Source: Mucilaginibacter daejeonensis
Lineage (GTDB): Bacteria; Bacteroidota; Bacteroidia; Sphingobacteriales; Sphingobacteriaceae
Direction: 5' to 3'
NCBI RefSeq assembly: GCF_020783335.1
Contig: NZ_CP086068.1
Coordinates: 496,001 to 560,000 of the forward strand
Length of the DNA stretch: 64,000 bases
The stretch's first letter is position 1. Every line of letters begins with the position of its first letter. The notes beneath the pieces were generated by a model. That model was not told where the DNA came from. It searched no databases and saw only the letters and a list, made by a program, of their open reading frames with translations. Made by a program: the position numbers and the translations under genes. Shown here in pieces: positions 7,434-15,852 of the stretch.

Positions 7434-8669
7434 TTACTCGTCCTTAGGTTCGAACAGTAAGGTGATCATTTTTGCAGGGTCGAATATCTCGTTACTGATC
7501 TCGAGCACTTGCTCGGCCGTCACGGCGTTGATCTTGTCATACACCTGTTGCAACGAGTCGATGCAATTGAAATCGAGCAGGCTTTTAGCCATGGAGATGA
7601 TCAAACTCAACCGGTTCTCCTCGGCAAGTGCGATCTGACCGATGAACTTTTGCTTGGCCTGATGCAGCTGTGTGGTACTGATCTGGTTATCGCGCAGTTT
7701 CTTGAGCTCCTTGTGGACCAGCTTCAGGGCCTTGCCGGCCTTTTCCTCATCAGTGCCAAAGTAAATGTTGAAGATGCCCGTATCGGTCAGCGGTGTGTAG
7801 CTTGATTCGATAGTGTAAGCGATGCCATGTTTTTCGCGTATCTCGAGGTTAAGCCTGCTGCTCATGCCCATGCCGCCCAACAGGTTGTTCACCAGCAACA
7901 GACCGCTCTTGTAAGGGTGCGACGAGCTATAGGCGATGCTACCCAATACGCCATGTACCTGCGCTATGGGTTTGTATTCCGTAACGGTATCAGCAGTGAT
8001 CGCTTGTGGTGCCACGCGGTGCTTAGCGGTATCATTGGCAGCGATGTGACCCAAATACTTTTGTACAAGTTTGATCAATTTCCCGAACTCGTAGTTTCCG
8101 CTTACCGCGAACACCATTTGGTGGGTGTTGTAGTTAGCCGTCATATAAGCATCGATGTCTGGCTTTTCTAATTGCTCTACCGACCTGGCAGTACCCAGGA
8201 TGTTGTTGCCCAAGGTATGACCGGCAAACAGGAGTGCTTCAAAATCGTCCTGAATGGCTTCCTCGGGCTGATCCTGGTAGGAGGCGATCTCGTCCAAAAT
8301 CACGCCACGCTCTTTTATGATCTCTTCCTGCGGAAAGGTAGAGTGGAAAATAATATCCTCAAAAAGGTCCAGTGCACGCTCCAGATGCTGGTGCAAAAGC
8401 GAGGCATGAATGCAGGTGTATTCCTTAGTGGTATAGGCATTCAGATCGGCACCTACCACTTCCAGCCTGTTCAGGATCTGGTTGGTATTGCGCTTTTCGG
8501 TCTGCTTGAAAAGCAGGTGTTCAATAAAATGAGCCAGTCCGTCCTTCCCCTCTGCCTCGTCGCGGGCACCCGCATTAACAATAAAACAAGTGTGCGTTAT
8601 ATCTGATGGTGCCGGCTTAAACAACAGTCTGATACCGTTGTCAAGCGTATGTACCTGATGGTCTGTCAT
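7434..8669 (-). CDS. M16 family zinc peptidase (pitrilysin-like)
   Basis: Zinc metalloprotease of the processing-peptidase/PqqL-like group, 411 residues. The inverted zinc motif His47-Phe-Ile-Glu50-His51 is intact and followed at the expected distance by the third ligand region (EEIIKERGVILDEI). A second, inactive M16 domain covers about 200-400 (GMGMSSRLNLEIREKHGIAY), giving the usual two-domain clam shape. No signal peptide is visible, so it is probably cytoplasmic. The natural substrate is not known. A TATCTTTG box ends seven bases before its ATG. Confidence 0.9.
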   Translation of the reverse strand: MTDHQVHTLDNGIRLLFKPAPSDITHTCFIVNAGARDEAEGKDGLAHFIEHLLFKQTEKRNTNQILNRLEVVGADLNAYTTKEYTCIHASLLHQHLERALDLFEDIIFHSTFPQEEIIKERGVILDEIASYQDQPEEAIQDDFEALLFAGHTLGNNILGTARSVEQLEKPDIDAYMTANYNTHQMVFAVSGNYEFGKLIKLVQKYLGHIAANDTAKHRVAPQAITADTVTEYKPIAQVHGVLGSIAYSSSHPYKSGLLLVNNLLGGMGMSSRLNLEIREKHGIAYTIESSYTPLTDTGIFNIYFGTDEEKAGKALKLVHKELKKLRDNQISTTQLHQAKQKFIGQIALAEENRLSLIISMAKSLLDFNCIDSLQQVYDKINAVTAEQVLEISNEIFDPAKMITLLFEPKDE

Positions 8670-8676
8670 GAGCGTA

Positions 8677-8684
8677 CAAAGATA
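8677..8684 (-). promoter_or_regulatory. -7 box close to the M16 peptidase start
   Basis: Reads TATCTTTG on the minus strand, seven bases before the start codon; predicts a very short leader. Confidence 0.45.
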
Positions 8685-8812
8685 CGCTAATTTATATGGA
8701 TGGTTGTGTGGGTTTTAGGTAGCTATTATGTATAATTGTGTGTGAATGGCAGCTCGTACGCACATTTTACATTATATTTACGGTAAGTAGACGTCAAAAC
8801 ATACGGAGTTAT

Positions 8813-9346
8813 ATGAAGATCGCTGATCTGACATTTGAAGTGTTGATAGAGGCCGGCTCCATCGCTAAACGCGTTGATCAGCTGGCTCAACAATTGAATA
8901 CCGAGTATGCAGGCCGTACGCCTATATTTATAGGTGTGCTCAACGGTAGTTTCCTGTTCGTGGCCGATCTGGTAAAACGAATGACCATCCCGTGCGAAGT
9001 GACCTTTACCAAACTGGCCAGCTATTACGGCGGTACCAGCACCACCCGCAAGATCCGCGAGGATATCGAACTCAGCGTAGATATCAGCGGCCGTCATATC
9101 ATCATCCTTGAAGACATCGTGGATACGGGTAATACCCTTAGCTATTTGATCGAAAAGTTGAAAACACACGCGCCTGCTTCGGTACAGGTGTGCTCTTTAC
9201 TGTTAAAGCCCGGTAAATTGGAAAGCTCCATAGAAGAACTACGCTATGTTGGTTTTGAGATAGAGAATGAGTTCGTGGTGGGATATGGCTTAGATTACCA
9301 GGAGCTTGGCCGTAACCTGCCTGATATTTATCGTCAGATCAGCTGA
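8813..9346 (+). CDS. hpt: Hypoxanthine phosphoribosyltransferase
   Basis: Purine salvage enzyme making IMP or GMP from hypoxanthine or guanine and PRPP. The ATG at 8813 is chosen because GGAG lies five bases upstream and the 177-residue product begins like the family (MKIADLTFEVLI). A longer reading adds 25 residues with no homology. The PRPP-binding loop EDIVDTGNT is at 100-108, the IGVLNGSFLF segment at 40-49, and the flexible-loop residues SYYGGT at 70-75. Length is normal. A weak -7-like TATATTTA lies about 30 bases upstream. It is divergent from the M16 peptidase gene. Confidence 0.92.
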   Translation: MKIADLTFEVLIEAGSIAKRVDQLAQQLNTEYAGRTPIFIGVLNGSFLFVADLVKRMTIPCEVTFTKLASYYGGTSTTRKIREDIELSVDISGRHIIILEDIVDTGNTLSYLIEKLKTHAPASVQVCSLLLKPGKLESSIEELRYVGFEIENEFVVGYGLDYQELGRNLPDIYRQIS

Positions 9347-9523
9347 CCTGTTAATTTTCTTAAAGTTTAATTTATCCTCTGGCTGTTCTGGCCATAATGC
9401 ATCTTGCGACCCAACACGATGTGGAATAGTTGTGTCCTTTTCATAGAAGCATCAGGTGAATAAGCACTAAAGTTAAGTATCAAAAACCTAATAGCTGATA
9501 ATGGAAAGTTTATAAAAAAGCAA

Positions 9524-9627
9524 AGCCCCCTGATGGGCAGGGAGCTTATACTAACCAATTATAAACCTAAATTATGAGAAGACTTTTTTGTTTGTATTTT
9601 CTAATACGGTGTAAAGATAACACTTAG
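9524..9627 (+). other. Hairpin plus 17-codon open frame in a 512-base gap
   Basis: The stretch 9347-9858 has no convincing gene. It holds an 8-of-9 base-pair hairpin (9524-9546, AGCCCCCTG / CAGGGAGCT). An AT-rich stretch CTAACCAATTATAAACC follows, then an ATG at 9574 opening 17 codons that begin Met-Arg-Arg-Leu-Phe. From memory this resembles the leader and first codons of SusC-type genes, so it may be a remnant of one; a chance match is possible. The rest of the gap is AT-rich and probably carries the promoter of the MFS gene, with TAATTTTG at 9717-9724 as a possible -7 box. Confidence 0.3.
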
Positions 9628-9858
9628 TTATTCTTGCACCAAATTTATTTGAAAATATTTTATTAAAAATTTATTCGCTTTAGCATTGCGCTATAAATAT
9701 GATACGAATATCCATATAATTTTGCCAATTGCTAAAATAAACTAAACGTTGTAACACGTTTAATACATAAAGGTCAATTTTACACTTATATGGAGTTTTT
9801 ATAACGATCGCCATTTGTGTTTTAGCATTTTTGCATTGAACTTTTTTTCATCTATTTT

Positions 9859-11055
9859 ATGTCGTCCGTAACCTCAGCTTCACAACCACATAAATTAACA
9901 CCACTGATCCTGTGGGTCATGACACTGGCCACTGGGTTAGTAGTGGCCAATATATATTACAACCAGCCGCTGTTGGGCGACATCGCTAACGCGTTTCACA
10001 TCACCAAAGCGCAGGCCGGCCAAATATCCATGTATACGCAAATGGGATACGCCACCGGGCTTTTGCTCATCGTCCCCTTGGCCGATATGTTCGAGCGTAA
10101 GCGATTGATGATGATTGATCTGGCGTTGGTGGTGCTCGCCTTGCTCATCGTAGCCGGTGCTCAGCAGGTTTGGTTGCTGTCGGTAGCCAGTTTTCTTCTG
10201 GGTGTTACTTCAGTGGTCCCGCAGATACTGATCCCAATGGCCGCACATTTGGCCGAACCGCACGAACGCGGTAAAAAACTGGGCGTAGTAATGAGTGGCT
10301 TGCTTATCGGTATCCTACTCTCACGTACCATCAGCGGTTTTGTGGGGGAGCATTTTGGCTGGCGAAGCATGTTCTATATAGCCGCCGGCTTAATGATCAT
10401 GATGTGGTTGCTTATGTTATTAGTGGTGCCCAAGGTACAGCCTGATCACAAAGGTTCGTATTCTGAACTAATGCGATCGCTTATCACCCTTGTAAAAAGG
10501 GAACCCAAGCTGCGTCTGGCGGCATTTAGAGGGGCATTATGTTTTGCCTGCTTCAGCGCGTTCTGGACAACGCTCGTGTTCCTGTTGAGCGAGCCACCAT
10601 TCAATGAAGGCAGCGCTGCTGCTGGTGCCTTTGGTTTGGTGGGTGCGTTCGGGGCGTTGGCCGCCGGATTGATCGGCCGGTTGAGCGACAAGATCGATAC
10701 CCAGAAACTGATCACCTACACTGTACTGCTGCTGTTGGTATCGTTCGTTATCTTTTTGTTGTTCAGCCGTAGTTGGATAGGGTTGATCATTGGTGTGATC
10801 CTGATGGATATGGGGGTGCAGGCTACGCATATCTCTAACCAGGCGATCATCTTCTCCTTGGATGGCGCTGCACGTAACCGGATCAATACCGTTTATATGG
10901 TGTGCTACTTTGTGGGCGGTTCGGCCGGTACCTTCATGGCGGCACATGCCTGGGGTACCTATCGTTGGGCCGGAGTTTGCGCCATCGGTATCATTCTGTC
11001 GGCCCTTGTGCTCATCGTACACTTGTTTAGCCTTCGCAGCAGGACACTTAGCTGA
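9859..11055 (+). CDS. Major facilitator superfamily transporter (12-helix exporter type)
   Basis: Inner membrane secondary transporter of 398 residues with 12 hydrophobic spans. The first helix is followed by YYNQPLLGDIANAF, seen in sugar-efflux/drug-type MFS proteins. The motif-A loop PLADMFERKRLM lies after helix 2, and a related loop GRLSDKID after helix 8. The start ATG at 9859 follows a T-rich stretch without a Shine-Dalgarno, normal for this phylum. It stands alone after a 512-base gap. An inositol/sugar or drug exporter are both possible; the substrate cannot be told. Confidence 0.85.
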   Translation: MSSVTSASQPHKLTPLILWVMTLATGLVVANIYYNQPLLGDIANAFHITKAQAGQISMYTQMGYATGLLLIVPLADMFERKRLMMIDLALVVLALLIVAGAQQVWLLSVASFLLGVTSVVPQILIPMAAHLAEPHERGKKLGVVMSGLLIGILLSRTISGFVGEHFGWRSMFYIAAGLMIMMWLLMLLVVPKVQPDHKGSYSELMRSLITLVKREPKLRLAAFRGALCFACFSAFWTTLVFLLSEPPFNEGSAAAGAFGLVGAFGALAAGLIGRLSDKIDTQKLITYTVLLLLVSFVIFLLFSRSWIGLIIGVILMDMGVQATHISNQAIIFSLDGAARNRINTVYMVCYFVGGSAGTFMAAHAWGTYRWAGVCAIGIILSALVLIVHLFSLRSRTLS

Positions 11056-11264
11056 CAAACTATACAATTTCTGACCATTCTATAACACAGAGGCTGTTCT
11101 TTCATTAAGTTCCGCACAGCTTTTTTATGACCTCTTTTTTCGTTCTGTGTATATATTTTATGCTGATATTCAATTTATTGTAAAATATAATTCGGGTGAT
11201 GGCAGGTTTTGGCATTGGTTTGGAGTAAGCTTAAACAAATCGACCAAACATTTTAACTGAAGAT

Positions 11265-11444
11265 ATGAACGGACAACCGGACGAGAGCCAGGAGCAAAAA
11301 TGGGAAAACCCACAAAATCCTGAACAACCTGCTGACCGCCGTGACGATGAGCAGTTACAAAGGCAATATGAAGAGGCCAAACGCAGGAAAGACAACCTGA
11401 CCGAGACCGACCATATTGACAAGGAAGATGTAAAGAAACAATAA
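11265..11444 (+). CDS. Small highly charged hypothetical protein (59 aa)
   Basis: An ATG at 11265 opens 59 codons rich in Glu, Gln, Asp, Lys and Arg with one Trp and no hydrophobic segment, so the product is soluble and probably disordered or helical (EEAKRRKDNL in the middle). Codon usage looks coding. The stop is followed 22 bases later by the first of two paralogous small genes, so the three may be one operon. The family is not recognised. The upstream 209-base gap to the MFS gene shows only a weak hairpin and T-rich tracts. Confidence 0.6.
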   Translation: MNGQPDESQEQKWENPQNPEQPADRRDDEQLQRQYEEAKRRKDNLTETDHIDKEDVKKQ

Positions 11445-11466
11445 CTTTTAACCTAACATCGAAAAC

Positions 11467-11631
11467 ATGAAAACTTACAGCCAACCTTCGATAAGCAAAT
11501 TAGTAGCACGTTTTGATAATGAGTTGAAAACACTTTTGCTACAAGACCTAAATAACGCCAAAAAAGCTAAAGAGCAATTGGTGGAGACCATCAAACAAGC
11601 CATCAGTAAAAAAGGCCTGTCGGCAGCTTAA
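11467..11631 (+). CDS. Small helical protein, copy A (54 aa)
   Basis: 54 residues: a short N-terminal tail with PSISKL, then FDNELKTLLLQDL and a Lys/Ala-rich helix (NNAKKAKEQLVETIKQAI), ending in SAA. It is clearly related to the next gene: both share the pattern P..SKL...FD..LK.LL..DL...K. There is no signal peptide, membrane span or cysteine. Strong lysine/alanine use and predicted amphipathic helices suggest a nucleic-acid-binding, regulatory or structural mini-protein, but no known family is recognised. Confidence 0.65.
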   Translation: MKTYSQPSISKLVARFDNELKTLLLQDLNNAKKAKEQLVETIKQAISKKGLSAA

Positions 11632-11646
11632 TTATAACATCTTTCA

Positions 11647-11841
11647 ACATCTACCTATATAACACATCTACCTATGAAAAGCAATACTACACCAGCTCCA
11701 AGCAAGTTGCTTAAAAAATTCGACGCTACCTTGAAAGACCTATTGATGGCCGATCTGGCCGCCTTCAAAGCTAAAAATGCTTTTGAGGGTAAATCAATCA
11801 TCGCCAAAGCAGCATAATTAGCATCTACTACATCTATCTAT
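11647..11841. repeat. Direct repeats of ACATCTACCTAT around the small genes
   Basis: ACATCTACCTAT occurs exactly at 11647-11658 and 11664-11675, the second running into the ATG of the small gene at 11674. A one-mismatch copy lies at 11830-11841 after that gene, and a shortened CATCACCTATGAAAA follows at 11857. The repeats look like duplicated leader segments from stepwise gene duplication. Confidence 0.55.
11674..11817 (+). CDS. Small helical protein, copy B (47 aa)
   Basis: 47 residues, a shorter paralogue of the preceding protein: PAPSKLLKKFDATLKDLL, then MADLAAFKAKNAFEG and an alanine-rich end. It shares SKL, Phe16-Asp17, Leu20-Lys21 and Asp27-Leu28 at identical positions with copy A. The two are separated by 42 bases and preceded by repeated ACATCTACCTAT leaders. 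A third leader-like ATGAAAACG follows at 11863 but reads only 15 codons, through the terminator, so it may be a decayed third copy. Function is unknown. Confidence 0.65.
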   Translation: MKSNTTPAPSKLLKKFDATLKDLLMADLAAFKAKNAFEGKSIIAKAA

Positions 11842-11874
11842 AAAACGCTTTTTAGCATCACCTATGAAAACGAT

Positions 11875-11908
11875 AAAGCTCCGCAACTTGCGGGGCTTTA
11901 TTTTTTTA
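11875..11908. terminator. Terminator between the small genes and lpxB
   Basis: AAAGCTCCGC / GCGGGGCTTT arms (one mismatch) with a 5-base loop and a long T run. The lpxB stop codon (11898-11900) lies inside its right arm, so both convergent units use this structure. Confidence 0.8.
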
Positions 11909-13010
11909 TAGCATAGCCAATGATCAGCGAGGCTGTTTTGGCCGATGCGCCCGGCTGGCCCATGATATGACGCAGCGCAGCATGGTCATCCAGTATGCGC
12001 TGGCGATAGCTACCATCAGGCAGTAATTGGTTAAGCTCGTAAGTAAGGGTTTGGGTATTGCATTCTTCCTGGATCAGCTCTTTTACTACAAGCTTATCCA
12101 TGATCAAGTTGACCAACGACAGATATTTGATCTTTAGAAATTTGCGTCCCGCCGTTACCAGTATAGGGTCTGCCTTATAGACTACTACCTGGGGTACATC
12201 AAATAAAGCTGTTTCTAAAGTGGCGGTACCTGATGTCACTACCGCTGCACGTGCATAATGCAACAGGTTATAAGTTGCATTGAACAATACAGGCAGGTTG
12301 GCCCCGTTCATAAATCGCTGGTAATAGGCCAACTCAAAAGAAGGTGCACCAGCCACTACAAAATGTTGATGTGGGAACTGTGCTGCAAGTTTGACCATCT
12401 CAGGTAGTATTCGAGATATTTCCTGTTTTCGACTGCCGGGCAGTAAGGCCACTATCGGCTTATCGGTAAGCCGGTGTTTTTGAACAAAGTCGGGGTCGGG
12501 CTTGAAGGTGGCGATGGCATCAAGCAACGGGTTGCCCACGTAATCTACCTTCATGCCGAACTGCTTGTAAAAATCCACTTCGAAAGGAAGGATGCAAAAC
12601 AGGTGGTCGACCACTTTCTTGATCTTGAACACCCGCTTTTGGTTCCAGGCCCAAACTTTGGGCGATATGTAAAAGCATACCAATATGCCCTGAGTCTTAG
12701 CGAACTCGGCTATCTTCAAATTAAAACCCGGAAAATCGATCAGGATCAGTACATCGGGTCGGTGAGCAAGTATGTCCTCCTTACAGTTGCGCATATTACG
12801 CAAGATGGTTCGCAGGTTCATTAGTACTTGTACAAAACCCATGTAGGCCATGGTGCTGTAATGCTGTACCAATGTTCCGCCTTGTGCCTGCATTAGGTCG
12901 CCGCCAAAATAGCGTAGTTGGGCATCAGCGTCCTTTTCTTTAAGGGCTTTGATCAGGTTTGCGCCATGCAGGTCGCCCGATGCTTCGCCTGCTACCAAGT
13001 AATATTTCAT
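11898..13010 (-). CDS. lpxB: Lipid-A-disaccharide synthase
   Basis: Joins UDP-diacylglucosamine and lipid X into the lipid A disaccharide at the inner membrane face. The 370-residue protein begins with the family start YYLVAGEASGDLHGANL. It has the conserved IDFPGFNLKIA (about 91-101), YVGNPLLDAI (about 158-167) and LLPGSRKQEI (about 194-203) segments of GT19 enzymes. Length is normal. It overlaps the upstream small membrane protein gene by four bases (ATGA), so the two are translationally coupled. surE lies just upstream beyond one opposite-strand gene, a neighbourhood common in this phylum. Confidence 0.95.
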   Translation of the reverse strand: MKYYLVAGEASGDLHGANLIKALKEKDADAQLRYFGGDLMQAQGGTLVQHYSTMAYMGFVQVLMNLRTILRNMRNCKEDILAHRPDVLILIDFPGFNLKIAEFAKTQGILVCFYISPKVWAWNQKRVFKIKKVVDHLFCILPFEVDFYKQFGMKVDYVGNPLLDAIATFKPDPDFVQKHRLTDKPIVALLPGSRKQEISRILPEMVKLAAQFPHQHFVVAGAPSFELAYYQRFMNGANLPVLFNATYNLLHYARAAVVTSGTATLETALFDVPQVVVYKADPILVTAGRKFLKIKYLSLVNLIMDKLVVKELIQEECNTQTLTYELNQLLPDGSYRQRILDDHAALRHIMGQPGASAKTASLIIGYAIKK

Positions 13011-13270
13011 GTAAGCCTGATCTTAAAAATGAAAAGAAGCAGCATACTTAAAAAAGTTGCCATCATTACGCCCTTACCGGTATCGTCAGTATTCTTCTTG
13101 TTGCAGATCCTGATGATGACCAGGTTTATGCCCAAAGCGATGAAGTAGGGCATGGTCGGTTTGTTCAATATTACCACGTTGGTATAGATCACATTAAAAA
13201 ACAGCCACGCCAACGCAGGAGGAAGCATACCGATCAAGAAGCCTGTTATCACTGAATTTTTTGCGGGCAT
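13007..13270 (-). CDS. Small membrane protein coupled to lpxB
   Basis: 87 residues with three hydrophobic spans (about 7-29, 39-56 and 68-84) separated by short loops, including a polar NKKNTDDTGKG loop. The stop overlaps the lpxB start (ATGA), suggesting a role in or near lipid A synthesis or simply shared expression. The function is not recognised. A TACTTTTG box ends seven bases before its ATG, so the lpxB operon probably starts here with a very short leader. Confidence 0.75.
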   Translation of the reverse strand: MPAKNSVITGFLIGMLPPALAWLFFNVIYTNVVILNKPTMPYFIALGINLVIIRICNKKNTDDTGKGVMMATFLSMLLLFIFKIRLT

Positions 13271-13277
13271 AATTATT

Positions 13278-13285
13278 CAAAAGTA
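13278..13285 (-). promoter_or_regulatory. -7 box of the lpxB operon
   Basis: Reads TACTTTTG on the minus strand, matching TAnnTTTG, seven bases before the ATG of the small membrane protein. Confidence 0.45.
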
Positions 13286-13342
13286 CGATACTGTTGGCTT
13301 TTTCCTTTACTTTTAAGAACGATAAATGTGACCATAAACACC

Positions 13343-13906
13343 ATGCAAAAGATCACCCTATCCATTGCTTTGATATTAGTAGGCCTGACCACAAAGGCGC
13401 AAAAGGCCGTGCCGCAGATCACAGCAGGTACGGTACTGAACTATACGGCATACGCACGTGCGTTCGGGCAAACGCTGCCTGCGGTGCTGACTATAACCGA
13501 CGTGAATGCCCCGTTGCGCATGAAATGGTCGATAGGGGGATTGGGTACCGGTACGTTCGAGATATCAGCAAAGGCCATACAAAGCGCCGACCGGATGGCG
13601 CTGCGCGAACCTGGTTTTGAAGAGGTGACCAAGCTCAGAGACAATGAGACCATCGCCTTCCTATCAAAAGACACCTTTAACGCGTTGATCACCGATAAGG
13701 CCTTTGAGCTGAACGGACAAAAGTTCGCGGTGGTGCCTGATGCACCAGCATTTGTATTAGACACCAAGGAACTCGACAGCTTTTACGCTGAGACCGAAAA
13801 TAAGAAGACCAAGATCTGGGTATTAAATAATCCAGCCTTTCCATTGATCATGAAGCTGGAAGGTGCGAAACAAGGGATAGACCTGGTGCTGAACAGTGTG
13901 AAATAG
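13343..13906 (+). CDS. Secreted hypothetical protein
   Basis: 187 residues from the ATG at 13343, with a clear signal peptide (MQKITLSIALILVGLTTKAQ). A longer reading would need a GTG five codons earlier. The mature part is beta-rich, with no cysteine or lipobox, so it is probably periplasmic. It carries the pattern GTVLNYTAYARAFGQTLPA and an end like those of Bacteroidetes proteins of unknown function (TKIWVLNNPAFPLIMKLEG). It sits on the opposite strand between lpxB and surE and has its own terminator. No function is recognised. Confidence 0.75.
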   Translation: MQKITLSIALILVGLTTKAQKAVPQITAGTVLNYTAYARAFGQTLPAVLTITDVNAPLRMKWSIGGLGTGTFEISAKAIQSADRMALREPGFEEVTKLRDNETIAFLSKDTFNALITDKAFELNGQKFAVVPDAPAFVLDTKELDSFYAETENKKTKIWVLNNPAFPLIMKLEGAKQGIDLVLNSVK

Positions 13907-13927
13907 AGCTCAGAACAGATCCAAAAC

Positions 13928-13958
13928 AAAAAGCCAGGTCAATATGCCTGGCTTTTTT
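13928..13958. terminator. Terminator between the secreted protein gene and surE
   Basis: AAAAAGCCAGG / CCTGGCTTTTTT arms with an 8-base loop between convergent genes. Confidence 0.85.
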
Positions 13959-13982
13959 GTTTTCTTCCGCTTTTGGCTTAAA

Positions 13983-14750
13983 TCAAAACTTCCAGCCGTT
14001 AAGCACCGATATGGCATGGTGAGCGGTCATATCGAATTGGACCGGCACTACCGAGGCATAGCCATGGTCCAACGCCCAGTTGTCAGTATCCTCACCCTGA
14101 TCGTTCAGTTGGAACTCACCGGTTAGCCAATAGTATGGGCGCTTGTGCGGGTCAAGGCGTTCATCAAACTCCTCGGCCCATTTACCATGTGCCTGGCGGC
14201 AGATCTTGATGCCTTTGATGTGCGCTTCTTTAGGGAAATTAACGTTCAGTAATGTGCCTGTTGGCAGGCCATGTTCTAGTATCTTTTTGGCAATGCTCTC
14301 TACAAAAGGAGCACATGGCGCAAAATCAGCTTGTAAAGTAAAATCGTCCAGCGAGAAACCTACCGAAGGTATCCCCTCGATCGCGCCTTCTACTGCGGCC
14401 GACATCGTACCTGAATAAAGTACATTGATCGAGTTGTTGAGTCCGTGGTTGATGCCAGATACGCATAGATCAGGCTTTTTACCTCTGAAAATACGGTTAA
14501 CGGCCAGTTTCACACAGTCTACCGGTGTACCTGAGCATTTGTACATCTCAACGCCTTCGTAAAGTTCCACCGGGTCAAGGCGCAGAGGTTTGCCTATGGT
14601 GATCGCATGCCCCATGCCTGATTGCGGACTATCGGGCGCTACCACTACCACGCGGCCTAATTTTTTAACGGTATCGATCAGGGCTTTGATGCCCGGCGCG
14701 GTGATGCCGTCATCGTTCACCACTAAAATGGTCGGGTCGGTCTTTTTCAT
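13983..14750 (-). CDS. surE: 5'/3'-nucleotidase SurE
   Basis: Metal-dependent nucleotidase acting on nucleoside monophosphates, 255 residues from MKKTDPTILV; an ATG seven codons earlier is less likely. The family start ILVVNDDG carries the two metal-binding Asp (13-14). PDSPQSGMG holds the conserved Ser, SGINHGLNNS the conserved Asn, and YSGTMSAAVEG the loop near 105-115. Length matches the family. It is divergent from the glycosyltransferase gene at 14995 and lies in the lpxB neighbourhood. Confidence 0.94.
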   Translation of the reverse strand: MKKTDPTILVVNDDGITAPGIKALIDTVKKLGRVVVVAPDSPQSGMGHAITIGKPLRLDPVELYEGVEMYKCSGTPVDCVKLAVNRIFRGKKPDLCVSGINHGLNNSINVLYSGTMSAAVEGAIEGIPSVGFSLDDFTLQADFAPCAPFVESIAKKILEHGLPTGTLLNVNFPKEAHIKGIKICRQAHGKWAEEFDERLDPHKRPYYWLTGEFQLNDQGEDTDNWALDHGYASVVPVQFDMTAHHAISVLNGWKF

Positions 14751-14758
14751 AAGTAAGG

Positions 14759-14766
14759 CAAAGCTA
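14759..14766 (-). promoter_or_regulatory. -7 box close to the surE start
   Basis: Reads TAGCTTTG on the minus strand, eight bases before the chosen ATG; it supports the shorter start and a very short leader. Confidence 0.4.
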
Positions 14767-14994
14767 ACCATTATCGGTCAAAGCCCGGGAGGGCAACTTC
14801 GGCATCCATCTAAATATATTTTAAAATAAACCGCACAAACCTGGATCGCGTACGTATACACCGGTCTGACCATCCAACTTCATAGCCTAAGGTTGTACCT
14901 GTGCTAAATAAGTGTTAGATCTGCATTAGATCGGCTGGTTTGTTGTAAATCATACAAATAATTGAATATTTAATTATAATTTGGTTCTATCATT

Positions 14995-15795
14995 ATGAGA
15001 CCCGTTTCTATACCAGCGTATATTAATGATTATTTTTATAATAAGCAGGACCCCAGTAAGGTCAAGCAGGCATATGAGCGGTTGTATAAGGACGGTCGTC
15101 CCGATGTATCCATCGTGATGCCGGCCTATAATGAAGAGAGCACCATCGTACAGACACTGGCATCTTTGTGTAACAATGAGACCAAGTGGTCGGTAGAGGT
15201 GATCGTAGTGAACAATAACTCCAAAGACAGGACGGAAGAACTGGTAAAAGCCTGTGGCGTGACGTGTATACTTGAAACCACGCAGGGCATCACCGCGGCC
15301 CGTAATCGTGGTTTGGCCGAGGCGCGCGGTAAGTACATCCTTAACGCCGATGCCGACACCATTTACCCTAAATACTGGATCGAGGAAATGATCGCGCCGC
15401 TGGCCGATGGCACCAAGAGGGTGGCCATCACTTACGGCGGATTCGCATTTATTCCGGTGGGTAGTACTGGGCGGGTCACTTATTTCTTTTATGAATACCT
15501 GTCAGACCTTACACGATCATATAACAAGTATTTCAAGAACGAGGCCGTGAACGTTTACGGTTTTGATTCGGGGTTCAGGCGTGAGCAGGGGTTGCAGGTA
15601 GATGGCTTTAACCATCCGCCTGGCACCAATGAGGACGGTTACCTGGCACTAAAACTTAAACAAAAAGGATTTGGGAATTTACACAGAGTGAGCAGCGCAA
15701 GATCCATCGTATGGACCACCGACAGGCGTATACAAATTGACGGCGGTTTGTGGAAAGGTACGATCAAAAGATTGAAGCGTGTTTTTTTCTCCTGA
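14995..15795 (+). CDS. Family 2 glycosyltransferase
   Basis: GT-A fold glycosyltransferase, 266 residues. The domain starts at about 36 (VSIVMPAYNEESTI). The nucleotide-binding Asp is in VIVVNNNSKDRTEEL, and NADADTIYPKYW gives the DxD-type metal motif (about 117-122). An acceptor-side segment with GFDSGFRREQGL and NEDGYLALKL follows. No membrane span is obvious, so it is a soluble or peripheral enzyme. It is followed 57 bases later by the response regulator and phosphoglycosyl transferase genes, and the three probably serve one glycan pathway. Donor and acceptor are unknown. Confidence 0.88.
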   Translation: MRPVSIPAYINDYFYNKQDPSKVKQAYERLYKDGRPDVSIVMPAYNEESTIVQTLASLCNNETKWSVEVIVVNNNSKDRTEELVKACGVTCILETTQGITAARNRGLAEARGKYILNADADTIYPKYWIEEMIAPLADGTKRVAITYGGFAFIPVGSTGRVTYFFYEYLSDLTRSYNKYFKNEAVNVYGFDSGFRREQGLQVDGFNHPPGTNEDGYLALKLKQKGFGNLHRVSSARSIVWTTDRRIQIDGGLWKGTIKRLKRVFFS

Positions 15796-15852
15796 CGATC
15801 CCGGTAACACAACCTTTAACAAATATTTCCGTAACAGGATGAAAACGAAAGT

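Noticed and set aside
9367..9558. 63-codon minus-strand frame in the gap before the MFS gene
   Set aside because: No homology signs, and it overlaps the hairpin and leader-like segment.
10537..11067. 176-codon open frame antisense to the MFS transporter
   Set aside because: The composition (His, Gln and Asp rich) is typical of an antisense reading of a membrane protein; no homology signs.
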